64,000 nucleotides of DNA, taken from positions 186,001 through 250,000 of the forward strand of contig NZ_CANMIW010000002.1 of NCBI RefSeq assembly GCF_947498005.1. The letters run 5' to 3'. The notes below the pieces were generated by a model. That model made no database searches. It was not told the origin of the DNA and was given only the letters and a program-made list of their open reading frames with translations. Numbering within the stretch: position 1 is the first letter of the stretch; each line of letters starts with the position of its first letter. This document shows, one piece after another, positions 1-9,393 of the stretch. A program made the position numbers and the translations under genes. The stretch comes from an uncultured Winogradskyella sp. (lineage in GTDB: Bacteria > Bacteroidota > Bacteroidia > Flavobacteriales > Flavobacteriaceae).

Positions 1-2
1 TT

Positions 3-62
3 GTTGTTATGTTGTTTTTTTGGTTCGTTAAAAAACAATTAAGATGGAGCTTTAATAAATGA
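3..62 (+). CDS. 3' end of an upstream gene, possibly a polytopic membrane protein (partial)
   Basis: The first 62 bases can be read as the last 19 codons of a gene entering from the left. The peptide is very hydrophobic (VVMLFFWF) and ends in a basic tail (VKKQLRWSFNK). Its TGA stop overlaps the ATG of the next gene in an ATGA arrangement, typical of translational coupling. In a capsule locus an O-antigen polymerase or flippase would fit, but so little is visible that the function is a guess. The frame starting at base 1 also stays open, to a stop at 40-42, so the frame choice is not certain. Confidence 0.4.
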   Translation, partial: VVMLFFWFVKKQLRWSFNK

Positions 63-1054
63 AAAGTACAATAACATACATATTTCGAAAACCAGATCCA
101 AAATATAAAAGTATTGAAGGGGTTTTTACTAATATTCTAAAGCTAGTTAGTGAAAAAACTAAAACGTCATTATTAAATCTTAACGAATCAGGAGGCGGTT
201 TAAAAACACTTTGGTCTAATGTTACTTCGTTTAAAAAAGACAAAACGAGTATCTATCATATTACTGGAGATGTACATTATATGGCATTGGCTACAGGCAA
301 AAAGACAGTATTAACTATACATGATGTGCAATCCATTTTAAAAGGCTCATTTTTTAAGCAATTATATTTAAAAACGTTTTGGTTTTGGTTACCAGCATTG
401 TTTGTTAATCGTATTACTGTAATCTCAAATTTTACAAAATTAGAACTAGAAAAAGTAATTCCTTTTGCTAAGAAAAAAATAAAAGTGGTGCACAACCCTG
501 TAAATGAATTGTTTAGTTGTACTAATTATATTTTTAATAATAAGAAGCCCAGAATTTTACTTCTAGGTACTAAACCTAACAAGAACTTAGAGAACGTTTT
601 TCAGGCTCTATCTACAATAGCTTGCGAAATTGTACTAATTGGCAAGATGACAAAAGAGCAAGAAAATTTGGCAATTGCTTTAGATGTAAAAATTAACTCA
701 GTCTTTGATTTAAATATAGATGAAGTTATTGAAGCATATAAAGCTTGTGATATATTGTGTTTTGCATCAACCTATGAAGGGTTTGGAATGCCAATAATTG
801 AAGCACAAGCCATGGGTAGACCTGTAATAACTTCTAATCTTGGGGCAATGAAAGAGATATCCGCTAATACAGCTTATTTGGTTAATCCATATAGTATTGA
901 AAATATACGATCTGGAATTGTTGAGGTTATTGAAAATTCGGAGCTCAGAGAAAGTTTGATCCTAAAAGGATTACAAAATGTAAAACGATTTAAGTCTGAA
1001 GAAATTTCAAAAGATTATATGGCTATTTATCATGAGGTAATGGCAAATAAGTAA
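59..1054 (+). CDS. GT4-family glycosyltransferase (capsule/exopolysaccharide locus)
   Basis: This 331-residue protein has the two-domain GT-B layout of family 4 glycosyltransferases. The C-terminal half carries a nucleotide-sugar binding strand (RILLLGTKPNKN) and the EX7E motif inside YEGFGMPIIEA at about residues 240-250, followed by MGRPVITSNLGAMKEI. These are standard donor-binding features of retaining enzymes. There is no signal peptide, so it should act at the cytoplasmic membrane face, adding a sugar to a lipid-linked repeat unit. It heads a same-strand run of capsule genes with short gaps. Donor and acceptor sugars cannot be read from the sequence. Confidence 0.85.
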   Translation: MKSTITYIFRKPDPKYKSIEGVFTNILKLVSEKTKTSLLNLNESGGGLKTLWSNVTSFKKDKTSIYHITGDVHYMALATGKKTVLTIHDVQSILKGSFFKQLYLKTFWFWLPALFVNRITVISNFTKLELEKVIPFAKKKIKVVHNPVNELFSCTNYIFNNKKPRILLLGTKPNKNLENVFQALSTIACEIVLIGKMTKEQENLAIALDVKINSVFDLNIDEVIEAYKACDILCFASTYEGFGMPIIEAQAMGRPVITSNLGAMKEISANTAYLVNPYSIENIRSGIVEVIENSELRESLILKGLQNVKRFKSEEISKDYMAIYHEVMANK

Positions 1055-1077
1055 ACCAAATTATTAAATAGAAAAGC

Positions 1078-2220
1078 ATGAAATTAAAATTATGGATATT
1101 TATAGATTGGTATTTCCCTGCATATAAAGCTGGTGGTCCTATTCAATCCATCTCTAATTTGGTAAGTCGTTTAAAGGACGAGTTTGAAATAAGTGTAATC
1201 ACTTCAAATTCAGACTTAGGTGAGGTTTTAAATTTAAATCAAAAGGAGTTAAATGTTTGGGTAGAAAAAGAGGGTTATAGGGTAATGTATATTGATCGTG
1301 AACATCAAAATAAGCAATTTTACAATGCTCTTTTTGACGCAGAGGCATTTGATGTTGTATATTTTAATTCTCTATTTTCAATTAAATATACGTTGCTACC
1401 ATTTTGGCTTTTAAGAAATAGGCCTATAAGGCGAGTTTTAGCAACTAGAGGTATGTTAGGAGCAGGTGCATTAGCTATAAAACCCTTAAAGAAAAAAGTG
1501 TTTTTAGCAATGTTTAAATTTTTAACCTTACATAAAAAAGTGATTTGGCATGCTACTGCTCAAAGTGAAATTGATGAAATTAAATTACATTTTGGGGCAG
1601 ATCGTAAAATTTTATTAGCGCCAAACCTATCGGCGATTTCAAAAACGGGTTTTTTGAATAAAACAAAAAAAGAAAATGAAATCAACATTTTTTTTCTATC
1701 GCGTATTTCTGTAAAAAAGAATTTGATTGGCGCTTTAGAGGTGCTTTCAAAAATAGATTCAAAGTCTACAGTGAATTTTAGTATAATTGGCCCAATAGAC
1801 GATGAAAGCTATTGGCAGAAATGTGAATCAAAAATTGAATTACTTCCACAAAATATATCAGTAACATATTTAGGAGCAATACCCAATATTGAACTACCTA
1901 AGACTTTAAAGGCACAACATTTACTGTTATTACCAACCTTTCATGAGAATTTTGGTCATGTTATAATGGAATCTTGGCAAAACGGTTGTCCTGTGATAAT
2001 TTCTGATCAAACACCTTGGCGCAATTTGCAAGCAGATAAATTAGGTTATGATGTGGCAAATACAAATGAAGATGGTTTTGTAGACGCCATTGAGCATTTT
2101 TGTGGAATGGAAGAAGGTGAATATATGCAATGGTCTAAATCATCGTACAATTTTGCCAAGGGATTTATTGAGAATCCTGAGGTGTTAGAACAAAATAAAA
2201 GCTTATTTTTGAGCGCTTAA
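1078..2220 (+). CDS. GT4-family glycosyltransferase (second)
   Basis: This 380-residue GT-B enzyme shows the N-terminal acceptor-domain signature of many capsule and colanic-acid transferases: [15 protein letters not shown] at about residues 12-26, where a flexible glycine-rich loop follows the first strand. The C-terminal domain has the linker strand [14 protein letters not shown] and the EX7E motif in [14 protein letters not shown] near residues 296-309. No membrane segment is seen. It follows the previous transferase by 23 bases and is followed 10 bases later by UDP-xylose synthase, so it is probably co-transcribed. Specificity is unknown; transfer of xylose or a xylose-modified unit is one possibility suggested only by the neighbour. 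Confidence 0.85.
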   Translation: MKLKLWIFIDWYFPAYKAGGPIQSISNLVSRLKDEFEISVITSNSDLGEVLNLNQKELNVWVEKEGYRVMYIDREHQNKQFYNALFDAEAFDVVYFNSLFSIKYTLLPFWLLRNRPIRRVLATRGMLGAGALAIKPLKKKVFLAMFKFLTLHKKVIWHATAQSEIDEIKLHFGADRKILLAPNLSAISKTGFLNKTKKENEINIFFLSRISVKKNLIGALEVLSKIDSKSTVNFSIIGPIDDESYWQKCESKIELLPQNISVTYLGAIPNIELPKTLKAQHLLLLPTFHENFGHVIMESWQNGCPVIISDQTPWRNLQADKLGYDVANTNEDGFVDAIEHFCGMEEGEYMQWSKSSYNFAKGFIENPEVLEQNKSLFLSA

Positions 2221-2230
2221 AGATTATATA

Positions 2231-3181
2231 ATGAAACGAATTTTAGTTACTGGTGGTGCTGGTTTTGTTGGCTCACATCTCTGTGAAAGATTACTTAATG
2301 AAGGAAATGAAGTTATCTGTTTAGATAATTATTTCACGGGTTCAAAACGAAATATAGAACACTTAATGGATCATCATTACTTTGAATTGGTAAGACATGA
2401 TATCATTAATCCATTTATGATTGAAGTAGATGAGATTTATAATATGGCTTGTCCTGCTTCACCTGTTCATTATCAATATAACCCAATCAAGACAATTAAA
2501 ACCTCTGTGATGGGAGCGATTAATATGTTAGGTTTGGCTAAACGTGTTGGTGCAAAAATACTGCAAGCATCCACTAGTGAAGTTTATGGAGATCCAGCAG
2601 TTCATCCACAACCCGAAACTTATTGGGGAAATGTTAATCCTATTGGATTGAGATCCTGTTATGATGAAGGCAAAAGATGTGCAGAAACACTTTTTATGGA
2701 TTACCATACACAAAATGAGGTAGACATAAAAATCATTAGAATTTTTAATACTTACGGACCAAGAATGCATCCTCAAGATGGTCGAGTGGTTTCAAATTTT
2801 ATCATGCAAGCTTTAAAAGGAGATGATATAACGGTCTTTGGAGAAGGAACACAAACTAGAAGTTTTCAATATGTCGATGACCTCGTAGAAGGTACTATTC
2901 GTATGATGGGAAGTAGAGATGGTTTTGTAGGGCCTGTTAATATTGGTAACCCAGTAGAGTTTACCATGTTAGAATTAGCAGAATTGGTTATTGGTCTTAC
3001 GAATTCAAAATCTAAAATTATTCATTTGCCATTGCCTCAAGATGACCCAATGCAACGTCAACCTGTTATCGATTTAGCGAAAAAGGAATTGAATGGTTGG
3101 GAACCTAAAGTTCACCTTAAAGAAGGCTTAGGTAAAACTATAAATTACTTTGATGGACTAATTAAAGCCAATAAAGCTTAA
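2231..3181 (+). CDS. uxs: UDP-glucuronate decarboxylase (UDP-xylose synthase)
   Basis: The enzyme converts UDP-glucuronate to UDP-xylose using bound NAD. At 316 residues it has the usual size of bacterial UXS without a membrane anchor. It is an extended short-chain dehydrogenase: the Rossmann motif [11 protein letters not shown] lies at residues 7-17, the active-site STSEVYGDP at 114-122, and the catalytic pair Tyr144/Lys148 in YDEGK. The conserved [11 protein letters not shown] stretch at 72-82 and [10 protein letters not shown] are characteristic of UXS rather than of epimerases such as GalE. It lies between a glycosyltransferase and an acetyltransferase, so the surface polysaccharide probably contains xylose. 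A UDP-glucose dehydrogenase to supply its substrate is not in this window. Confidence 0.92.
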   Translation: MKRILVTGGAGFVGSHLCERLLNEGNEVICLDNYFTGSKRNIEHLMDHHYFELVRHDIINPFMIEVDEIYNMACPASPVHYQYNPIKTIKTSVMGAINMLGLAKRVGAKILQASTSEVYGDPAVHPQPETYWGNVNPIGLRSCYDEGKRCAETLFMDYHTQNEVDIKIIRIFNTYGPRMHPQDGRVVSNFIMQALKGDDITVFGEGTQTRSFQYVDDLVEGTIRMMGSRDGFVGPVNIGNPVEFTMLELAELVIGLTNSKSKIIHLPLPQDDPMQRQPVIDLAKKELNGWEPKVHLKEGLGKTINYFDGLIKANKA

Positions 3182-3195
3182 AGGAAACATATACT

Positions 3196-3747
3196 TTGAA
3201 AACTGATCTTTCTAAATATGATAATAGTTGGTATCAACCAGGATCATCGGTAAAACGATTGTTATGGTATGTTATTAGTTGGTTGTTTTTTGAAGGTGGA
3301 TGGAATATTTCTTCAGGATTAAAAATATTCTGGTTAAAATGTTTTGGAGCTAAAATAGGTAAAGGTGTAATAATAAAACCTAAAATTACAATAAAGTACC
3401 CTTGGAAATTACTAGTAGGAGACCATTGTTGGATTGGAGAAAGTGTTTGGATTGATAATCTTGATCAAGTGACAATTGAAAGTAATGTTTGTATTTCACA
3501 AGGCGCACTGTTAATTTGTGGTAATCACAATTACAAAACACCAAATTTTGATTTATTCGTTGCACCCATAGTACTGAAAGAAGGATGTTGGGTCGGAGCA
3601 AAATCTATAGTGTCACCTGGTGTAACTTTAGAAAGTCATGCCGTACTAAGTCTAGGCTCTGTTGCGACACAAGATTTAGAGGCATTTGGTATTTATAGTG
3701 GCAATCCTGCTAAAAAAGTGAAAACTCGGAAAATAGAACAGCAGTAA
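3196..3747 (+). CDS. WcaF-like hexapeptide-repeat acyltransferase
   Basis: This 183-residue protein is a left-handed beta-helix acyltransferase, probably O-acetylating a sugar of the exopolysaccharide. Hexapeptide-type repeats run from about residue 50 to 165 (AKIGKGVIIKPKITI, VGDHCWIGESVWIDN, VAPIVLKEGCWVGAKSIV). The likely catalytic His is in CGNHNYKT near residue 117, and the end GNPAKKVKTRK is typical of WcaF and related enzymes. The start is TTG, 15 bases after the uxs stop; no in-frame ATG precedes the conserved N-terminal WYQPGSSVKR segment. The stop codon directly abuts the next ATG, so translation is probably coupled. The exact acceptor is unknown. Confidence 0.85.
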   Translation: MKTDLSKYDNSWYQPGSSVKRLLWYVISWLFFEGGWNISSGLKIFWLKCFGAKIGKGVIIKPKITIKYPWKLLVGDHCWIGESVWIDNLDQVTIESNVCISQGALLICGNHNYKTPNFDLFVAPIVLKEGCWVGAKSIVSPGVTLESHAVLSLGSVATQDLEAFGIYSGNPAKKVKTRKIEQQ

Positions 3748-4497
3748 ATGAAAATTTCTATAATCACGGCAACATATAATAGTGCTTCTACGATTCAATC
3801 TTGTATGGAATCTGTACTAAATCAATCTTATGATAATATTGAATATATAATTGTAGATGGCGGTTCTAGTGACAAAACGCTAGATGTTATAAAAGAAAAA
3901 GCCAATGGAGATGCGCGTATTTTATATAGTTCTGAACCTGATAAGGGAATTTATGATGCTTTAAATAAAGGTATAAACAAATCAACTGGTGATATCGTTG
4001 GTTTTGTTCATTCTGATGATTTTTTAGCTGAAAATACCATTTTAGAAAAAATCGTTAACGTTTTTAAGATTAAAAATGTTGACGGTGTTTACGGTAATCT
4101 TCATTATGTAGCCATTGAAAACACGGACAAAATAATAAGAAATTGGGTAAGTGAAAATTTTGAACCCAAATTATTAAATAAAGGATGGATGCCAGCACAT
4201 CCTACGTTATTTTTAAAGAGGAAACTTTACAGTGATAATGGCGGTTTTGACCTGAGCTATAAAATAGCTGCAGATTATGACTTTATTTTGCGTATATTTA
4301 AACAACCACAACTCAGATTTTCTTACCTTCCCGAAACTATAGTGAAAATGAGAGTAGGAGGCGCTAGTAATAGAAGTTTAAAAAACATTATACAGAAAAC
4401 AAAAGAAGATTATAGAGCTGTTAAAACTAACAGAACAGGCAATTGGATGACAATTTTCATAAAAAATGCTTCCAAACTTAAACAGTTTATATCGTAG
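3748..4497 (+). CDS. GT2-family glycosyltransferase (WcaE-like)
   Basis: This 249-residue inverting GT-A enzyme begins with the family 2 signature ISIITATYNSASTIQSCMES, then YIIVDGGSSDKTLDV at about residues 33-48 and the metal-binding acidic motif FVHSDDF near residue 90. The segment AADYDFILRI near residue 197 fits the catalytic-base region. The layout resembles WcaE of colanic acid synthesis. It has no membrane segments, so it should work on the cytoplasmic face. It abuts the acetyltransferase without a gap and closes the tightly packed part of the locus; a 95-base gap with a possible promoter follows. The sugar transferred cannot be inferred. Confidence 0.87.
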   Translation: MKISIITATYNSASTIQSCMESVLNQSYDNIEYIIVDGGSSDKTLDVIKEKANGDARILYSSEPDKGIYDALNKGINKSTGDIVGFVHSDDFLAENTILEKIVNVFKIKNVDGVYGNLHYVAIENTDKIIRNWVSENFEPKLLNKGWMPAHPTLFLKRKLYSDNGGFDLSYKIAADYDFILRIFKQPQLRFSYLPETIVKMRVGGASNRSLKNIIQKTKEDYRAVKTNRTGNWMTIFIKNASKLKQFIS

Positions 4498-4550
4498 TTA
4501 TTAATCATATTTAACTAGTTCTATTTTAGACGCTTTTCATAAAAATTATG

Positions 4551-4558
4551 CATCTTTG
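4551..4558 (+). promoter_or_regulatory. Possible -7 element (CATCTTTG) before the WecA-like gene
   Basis: CATCTTTG differs from the Bacteroidota -7 consensus TAnnTTTG at one position and sits 34 bases before the start codon, in the only sizeable gap of the capsule run. No clear -33 TTG is visible, so this is a weak call. Confidence 0.3.
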
Positions 4559-4592
4559 CATCGCATAACTTTTTAAAGTAGCATCATAAGCC

Positions 4593-5684
4593 ATGATAAA
4601 AGAATTACTAGAAAATTTTAATCCAGTTGATTACGTTGGTTGGTTGGTTCTTATCGCGTCCGCTATTTCATTTGTATTTGCATTTGGAAGTTACCCTGCA
4701 ATTATTTTAGTAGCATTAAAGAAAAATTTAATGGACAAGTCTGGTGATCGCAGTAGTCATAAAGGCACTGTACCTAATTTAGGTGGTATTGGTTTGTACT
4801 TAAGTATAGTAGTTTCAATAACAATTACAGGTGCCACTTTAGATACTAAAAGTTTATTTTTAATTTTAGGTAGTATAACCCTTTTGTTTTTTTTAGGATT
4901 AAAAGATGATATATTAATATTATCACCTCGTAAAAAATTTATGGGTCAATTGTTAGCGGCTCTACTTCTAATTATTTTTACAGATACACGTATTTATGGG
5001 TTTTCTGGGATTTTAGGGATAACTATAATGCCCTATTGGGTATCAGTAGGTTTCACGTTATTCGTTTATCTTTTAGTAATCAATGCCTTTAACTTGATAG
5101 ATGGAGTTGATGGTTTAGCGGGTTCATTGGCTTTAATGGCTTGTACTGCCTTTGGTGTTTTATTTTACTTATATAATGATATAAGCATGGTTGTATTAGC
5201 AGCTTCAGCAGTTGGTGCCCTTGTTTCCTTTTTGTATTTTAATTTTTCAAAACGCAGAAAAATGTTTATGGGAGATTCAGGTTCAATGATTCTAGGATTT
5301 ATAATTGCGGTTTTCGCAGTTCGATTTATTGATGCCTCAGAAAGTTCTACTACAAGTCTATTTCGATCGTCATCACCAATATTGACATTGGCAATATTGT
5401 TCTTCCCTTTATTAGATACGCTAAGAATATTTTTTATCAGAATTGTTGTTCATAAAAAAAGTCCATTTTCTGCGGATAATAATCACTTACATCATCGCTT
5501 TTTGAGATTTGGATTTTCTCATGTTCAAACTACCTTAACCATTGTTTGTATTAATGTGGCTTTGATTCTTATTGCTTATTTCTGTAAAAATATTGATATC
5601 AATTGGCAATTAATTATATTACTCGCATCGGGAACGTTACTATATTCCTTATACTTTGTTTTTGATTGGATTAAGGGTAAATAG
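4593..5684 (+). CDS. WecA/MraY-like undecaprenyl-phosphate sugar-1-phosphate transferase
   Basis: This 363-residue polytopic membrane protein, with about ten hydrophobic helices, is of the GT4/MraY-WecA type, which moves a hexosamine-1-phosphate from a UDP-sugar to undecaprenyl phosphate and so starts a lipid-linked repeat unit. Family markers are KSGDRSSHKGTVPNLGGIG at 49-67, the aspartates in GLKDDILIL near residue 105, NAFNLIDGVDGLAG near 165, MGDSGSMILGF near 227 and the histidine-rich SADNNHLHHRFLRFGFSH near 294. The gene precedes the export genes by 80 bases. In Bacteroidota such proteins can serve capsule, O-antigen or general glycan synthesis, so which one is uncertain. Confidence 0.9.
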   Translation: MIKELLENFNPVDYVGWLVLIASAISFVFAFGSYPAIILVALKKNLMDKSGDRSSHKGTVPNLGGIGLYLSIVVSITITGATLDTKSLFLILGSITLLFFLGLKDDILILSPRKKFMGQLLAALLLIIFTDTRIYGFSGILGITIMPYWVSVGFTLFVYLLVINAFNLIDGVDGLAGSLALMACTAFGVLFYLYNDISMVVLAASAVGALVSFLYFNFSKRRKMFMGDSGSMILGFIIAVFAVRFIDASESSTTSLFRSSSPILTLAILFFPLLDTLRIFFIRIVVHKKSPFSADNNHLHHRFLRFGFSHVQTTLTIVCINVALILIAYFCKNIDINWQLIILLASGTLLYSLYFVFDWIKGK

Positions 5685-5735
5685 TTTTAATTTCTGGCAA
5701 AATTAACTATTAGTTTTTTAAAACTATAATTGAGT

Positions 5736-5743
5736 TATATTTG
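5736..5743 (+). promoter_or_regulatory. -7 promoter element (TATATTTG) for the export genes
   Basis: TATATTTG matches TAnnTTTG exactly. A transcript from it would begin near 5750, downstream of a possible TTG start at 5741 and upstream of the ATG at 5765. This is the main reason for choosing 5765 as the start of the lipoprotein. The -33 region has no clear TTG. Confidence 0.5.
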
Positions 5744-5764
5744 TCATTTTATAAATATAAAATA

Positions 5765-6523
5765 ATGTCAAAGTACTTTTATTGTTTGCTAAGCGTTATG
5801 CTCCTTTTTTCTTGTACGAGTAAAAAAGAGATTCTTTATTTACAAGACGCTGATCAATATTCTAATAAGGAAATTAGCTATGTTAAATCAACAATACAGC
5901 CAAACGATGTATTGAGAATAAACGTTAGTGCGCTGATTCCTGAAACTGCAATTCCATATAATAAGATAACAACTGGAACTGGCGGAGCTAGTGTTGAGTT
6001 AATGCAATTAGACGGCTATTTGGTTTCAGAAAACTTAACGATTAAATTTCCAGTACTTGGCGTGTTGTCAGTTGCCGAAATGACTACTCAACAGTTCTCA
6101 GAATTTTTAAAACATAAATTAGAAGATGGAGGTCATCTTATTAATCCTTCGGTAGATGTGCGTTTAATTAATGCAAAAGTTACCATTTTAGGTCAGGTTG
6201 GTCAACCAGGAACCTACAGTTTTACAGAGCAAAATATTACTTTATTACAGGCACTAGGTTATGCTGGAGATTTAACTATCAATGGTAAACGTGAGGACGT
6301 AAAAATAATTAGGTTAGAAAATGGTGTACAACAGATTGCTCATATAGATTTGACTTCTGCAGATTGGTTAAATGGACCTTTTAGTTTTATTAAACCAAAT
6401 GACACTATAATTGTTGATCCTAATAACCCAAAAGTAAAAAGCGCAGGGTTCATAGGTAATGTAGGTACTGTTATTTCTGTGGTTTCTATTTTACTAACAA
6501 CGGTAGTTTTAATTACAAAATAA
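5765..6523 (+). CDS. Polysaccharide export outer-membrane lipoprotein (Wza-like)
   Basis: Starting at the ATG at 5765 gives 252 residues with a lipoprotein signal, MSKYFYCLLSVMLLFSC, lipidated on Cys17. The N-terminal half is a Poly_export domain (about residues 45-130), followed by an SLBB-type domain (VDVRLINAKVTILGQVGQPG, then LLQALGYAGDLTINGKREDV). A C-terminal hydrophobic helix (TVISVVSILLTTVVLI) could cross the outer membrane as in Wza. The protein should form the export channel together with the downstream tyrosine kinase, whose ATG is one base after this stop. It is shorter than E. coli Wza (about 380 residues), which is usual for the phylum. Confidence 0.9.
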   Translation: MSKYFYCLLSVMLLFSCTSKKEILYLQDADQYSNKEISYVKSTIQPNDVLRINVSALIPETAIPYNKITTGTGGASVELMQLDGYLVSENLTIKFPVLGVLSVAEMTTQQFSEFLKHKLEDGGHLINPSVDVRLINAKVTILGQVGQPGTYSFTEQNITLLQALGYAGDLTINGKREDVKIIRLENGVQQIAHIDLTSADWLNGPFSFIKPNDTIIVDPNNPKVKSAGFIGNVGTVISVVSILLTTVVLITK

Positions 6524-6524
6524 G

Positions 6525-8861
6525 ATGAGTCAGGTTCCAGAAAGCAGTTATAAGTCAGATTCTGATAGAGGTGAGTATATTAAGAGGGAAGTACAAAAGT
6601 ACTTGCAGTATTGGCCATGGTTTGTACTTAGCGTTATCTTGGCTTTAGTTGCTGGATACATGTATTTAAGATATACTCCGAAAGTGTATACAGCAAATGC
6701 TAAAATTAAAATTTTAAACAAAACCAAAGGTTTAGAATTACCTTCTTCTGCATTTGTTTTTAATCGTTCTAATATTAACCTTGAGAATGAAATTGAAATA
6801 CTAAAATCGTACCGTATAATAGAAAATGTTGTAGATCGTTTAGATCTAACTATGCGTTTTTATGAAGAGGGTAATGTATTGACAACAGAGGTTAGTCAAT
6901 TACCGTTTAATATTATTAAGACCATCAGTAATGATAGTATTTATGTAAGTTCATCTTATGTAATTGAAGTAAAGCCTAAAGGGTTTGAGGTAATACCTTC
7001 TAGTACTGGTCAAGTTTTATTATTTCCTGATTTCGAGTCAACTAAAACAAATCACAACTTACCTTTTGAATTAAGTTTAAATGAAGCGATTAAAGTAGAT
7101 CAACTCATAGGAAAGTCTTATGTTGTTAAGTTTTCTTCAATTGCGTCAGTCACTAAAGGCCTAAAAGGAGGAGTAGGAGTTGGCGTACTTGGTAAAAATA
7201 GTGATTTACTACAGTTAAGTTTTACAAGTCAAAGCAAATCTAAAAATGAACGTGTATTAAATACATTAATAGATGTTTTCAATGAGGATGGTATTAGTGA
7301 TCGTCAAGACATTTCAAGACGTACTATTGATTTTATTGATAAAAGATTTAAGTTACTTGCAAGAGAATTAGATTCAATAGAATTGGGGATTCAAGACTAT
7401 AAGCAAGATAATAATTTAATTACTATTGAGTCAGATGCACAATTAGGAATCTCTCAAAGAACATTGTCAGAAGAAGAGTTGTTTGCATTACAAAACCAAA
7501 TGACGGTTACGCAAATGCTACGAGAGTCTGTTGAAAATCAAAACTCTAATACCGACTTATTACCAGCTAATATTGGACTCGATAATGCCAGTGTTAATGG
7601 TTTAGTAAGTAATTATAACGCACTTGTTCTCGAACGAGACAATCTTAAAATAAGTGGAGGGAGTAACAACCCTAATGTAGTTGTATTAGAATCGAAATTA
7701 AAAGACGTTAAGTCTAACATATATGCTTCTATAGATTCTTATGCTAAGCAATTAGAGGTTTCAAAATCTCAATTATTAAGAAAAAACAGAAAATATTCGT
7801 CTCAAGTTTATAGTTTACCGGCTAAAGAAAAGGCAATTGTAGATATTACTAGACAGCGTGAAATTAAACAAAGCTTATATCTCTTTTTACTTCAGAAAAG
7901 AGAGGAGGCAGCTATCAATCTTGCCATTACAGAACCATCCATTAAGGTTGTTGAATACGCTATCTCTGGTGGAGCAGCAATTTCTCCAATACCAAGAAGT
8001 GTGTATTTGCTAGCGTTATTGGCTGGTTTATTGCTTCCTGCAGCTATCATTTATATTAGACATTTATTAGATACAAAGGTAAATGGAAGAGAGGATGTTG
8101 TAGAAAGAAACTCAAAAATTCCTATTGTTGGAGAATTACCGCGAGTAAAAGATCAGCAATTAATTTTTAGTAACCCAGAAGATAATTCAGTTCAAGCAGA
8201 GGCATTTAGAATTTTAAGTTCTAATGTAGATTATATATTGCCTCCAAAAGTTAAAGATAATGGAAGAATTATTTTTAGTACATCTACAATTAAAGGAGAG
8301 GGTAAAACTTATGTTAGTATTAATTTATCACTATCTCTATCAAGTATAAATCGAAGAGTACTATTAATAGGAGCTGATTTGAGAAACCCTCAAATTCACA
8401 CGCATATTCTGGAAGAGAAGCACAAACCAGGCTTGTCTAACTATTTGCATGACACGGATTACGATTGGCGAGATGCCTTAATAAAGGGATTTGATAAGCA
8501 TCCTAATCACGATATCATTTTGTCGGGAAGTATTCCTCCAAATCCAGCTCATTTACTTACTAATGGTCGCTTTAAAAAATTATTAGATGAAGCAAGATTG
8601 GAGTATGATTATATTGTAGTAGATACAGCACCAACGATTTTGGTTACCGATACAATGCTTATTTCTCAATTGGCAGATGCAACAATCTATTTGGTACGAG
8701 CTAATTATACTGAGAAAAATCTTCTGAACTACTCTAAAGATTTATTTGAGTCTGGTAAATTAAAAAATATGGCTTATGTACTCAATAGTGTTGATACAAA
8801 TAAGTCTTACGGCTACGGTTATAATTACGGTTATAATTATGGTTATGGAAGTAAGGAGTAA
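6525..8861 (+). CDS. Wzc-like polysaccharide co-polymerase with BY-kinase domain
   Basis: This 778-residue inner-membrane protein controls polysaccharide chain length and export. A Wzz-type domain is flanked by two membrane helices, about residues 31-50 and 488-508, with a long coiled-coil periplasmic part between them. The cytoplasmic domain is a bacterial tyrosine kinase: Walker A KGEGKT at 590-595, Walker A' LLIGADLRNP at 613-622 with Gly where many homologues have Asp, and Walker B YIVVDTAP at about 696-703. The tail has seven alternating tyrosines between 762 and 774 (YGYGYNYGYNYGYG), the expected autophosphorylation cluster. It is co-transcribed with the Wza-like gene. No cognate phosphatase (Wzb or PHP type) is in the window. 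Confidence 0.92.
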   Translation: MSQVPESSYKSDSDRGEYIKREVQKYLQYWPWFVLSVILALVAGYMYLRYTPKVYTANAKIKILNKTKGLELPSSAFVFNRSNINLENEIEILKSYRIIENVVDRLDLTMRFYEEGNVLTTEVSQLPFNIIKTISNDSIYVSSSYVIEVKPKGFEVIPSSTGQVLLFPDFESTKTNHNLPFELSLNEAIKVDQLIGKSYVVKFSSIASVTKGLKGGVGVGVLGKNSDLLQLSFTSQSKSKNERVLNTLIDVFNEDGISDRQDISRRTIDFIDKRFKLLARELDSIELGIQDYKQDNNLITIESDAQLGISQRTLSEEELFALQNQMTVTQMLRESVENQNSNTDLLPANIGLDNASVNGLVSNYNALVLERDNLKISGGSNNPNVVVLESKLKDVKSNIYASIDSYAKQLEVSKSQLLRKNRKYSSQVYSLPAKEKAIVDITRQREIKQSLYLFLLQKREEAAINLAITEPSIKVVEYAISGGAAISPIPRSVYLLALLAGLLLPAAIIYIRHLLDTKVNGREDVVERNSKIPIVGELPRVKDQQLIFSNPEDNSVQAEAFRILSSNVDYILPPKVKDNGRIIFSTSTIKGEGKTYVSINLSLSLSSINRRVLLIGADLRNPQIHTHILEEKHKPGLSNYLHDTDYDWRDALIKGFDKHPNHDIILSGSIPPNPAHLLTNGRFKKLLDEARLEYDYIVVDTAPTILVTDTMLISQLADATIYLVRANYTEKNLLNYSKDLFESGKLKNMAYVLNSVDTNKSYGYGYNYGYNYGYGSKE

Positions 8862-8954
8862 ATAACATTACTTAATTTATAAATGTGATAAAAGTCATGT
8901 TATTTCAGGTTCTTATATTTTACTTTTAATAGTGAATTTAAAAATCTAGAAATC

Positions 8955-9374
8955 ATGTCAAACACAACTCAGATTTCCTCAATAATGTCTAAAAATATCA
9001 TTGCTCTAAATAGAGATGATGATTTAGAAACAGCAGAAATTCTTTTTAAACGGCATAAAATAAGACATATCCCTGTGGTTAAAGGTGAAGTTATTATTGG
9101 GATGCTAAGTTATACTGATTTATTAAGAATTAGTTTTGCAGATGCTGTGGACGAAAGTGAGACGGAAGTAGATACATTGGTTTATAATATGTTTACAATA
9201 GATCAAGTTATGGCAAAAAATGTAATAACTGTTTCCTCTGATGCTACAATTAAAGAAGTTTCTAAGATATTAGCAGCAAAGGAGTTTCACGCTTTACCAG
9301 TGGTTGATAACGGAATTTTAGTTGGCATTATTACAACTACTGATTTAATTAAATATTTAATAAATCAACTGTAA
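8955..9374 (+). CDS. Tandem CBS-domain protein
   Basis: This 139-residue cytoplasmic protein is made almost entirely of two CBS domains. The first spans about residues 8-65 (IMSKNIIALNRDDDLETAE, IRHIPVVKGEVIIGMLSYTDLL), the second 77-138 (VMAKNVITVSSDATIKEVS, FHALPVVDNGILVGIITTTDLI). CBS pairs bind adenine nucleotides and act as energy or ligand sensors; the target of this stand-alone pair is not apparent. It lies 93 bases after the capsule kinase on the same strand, so read-through from that operon is possible but a functional link is not shown. It converges with rpe, the two stops being only 19 bases apart. Confidence 0.85.
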   Translation: MSNTTQISSIMSKNIIALNRDDDLETAEILFKRHKIRHIPVVKGEVIIGMLSYTDLLRISFADAVDESETEVDTLVYNMFTIDQVMAKNVITVSSDATIKEVSKILAAKEFHALPVVDNGILVGIITTTDLIKYLINQL

Positions 9375-9393
9375 AAAATATGGCAAAGCATTT

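Noticed and set aside
1..42. Frame 1 reading of the first bases as the end of an upstream gene
   Set aside because: It is open to a stop at 40-42, but frame 3 gives a hydrophobic end with a basic tail and an ATGA overlap with the next gene, which is more natural.
8806..8850. Short tandem repeat at the end of the capsule kinase as a stand-alone repeat element
   Set aside because: It is coding and explained by the tyrosine-rich tail typical of this kinase family.
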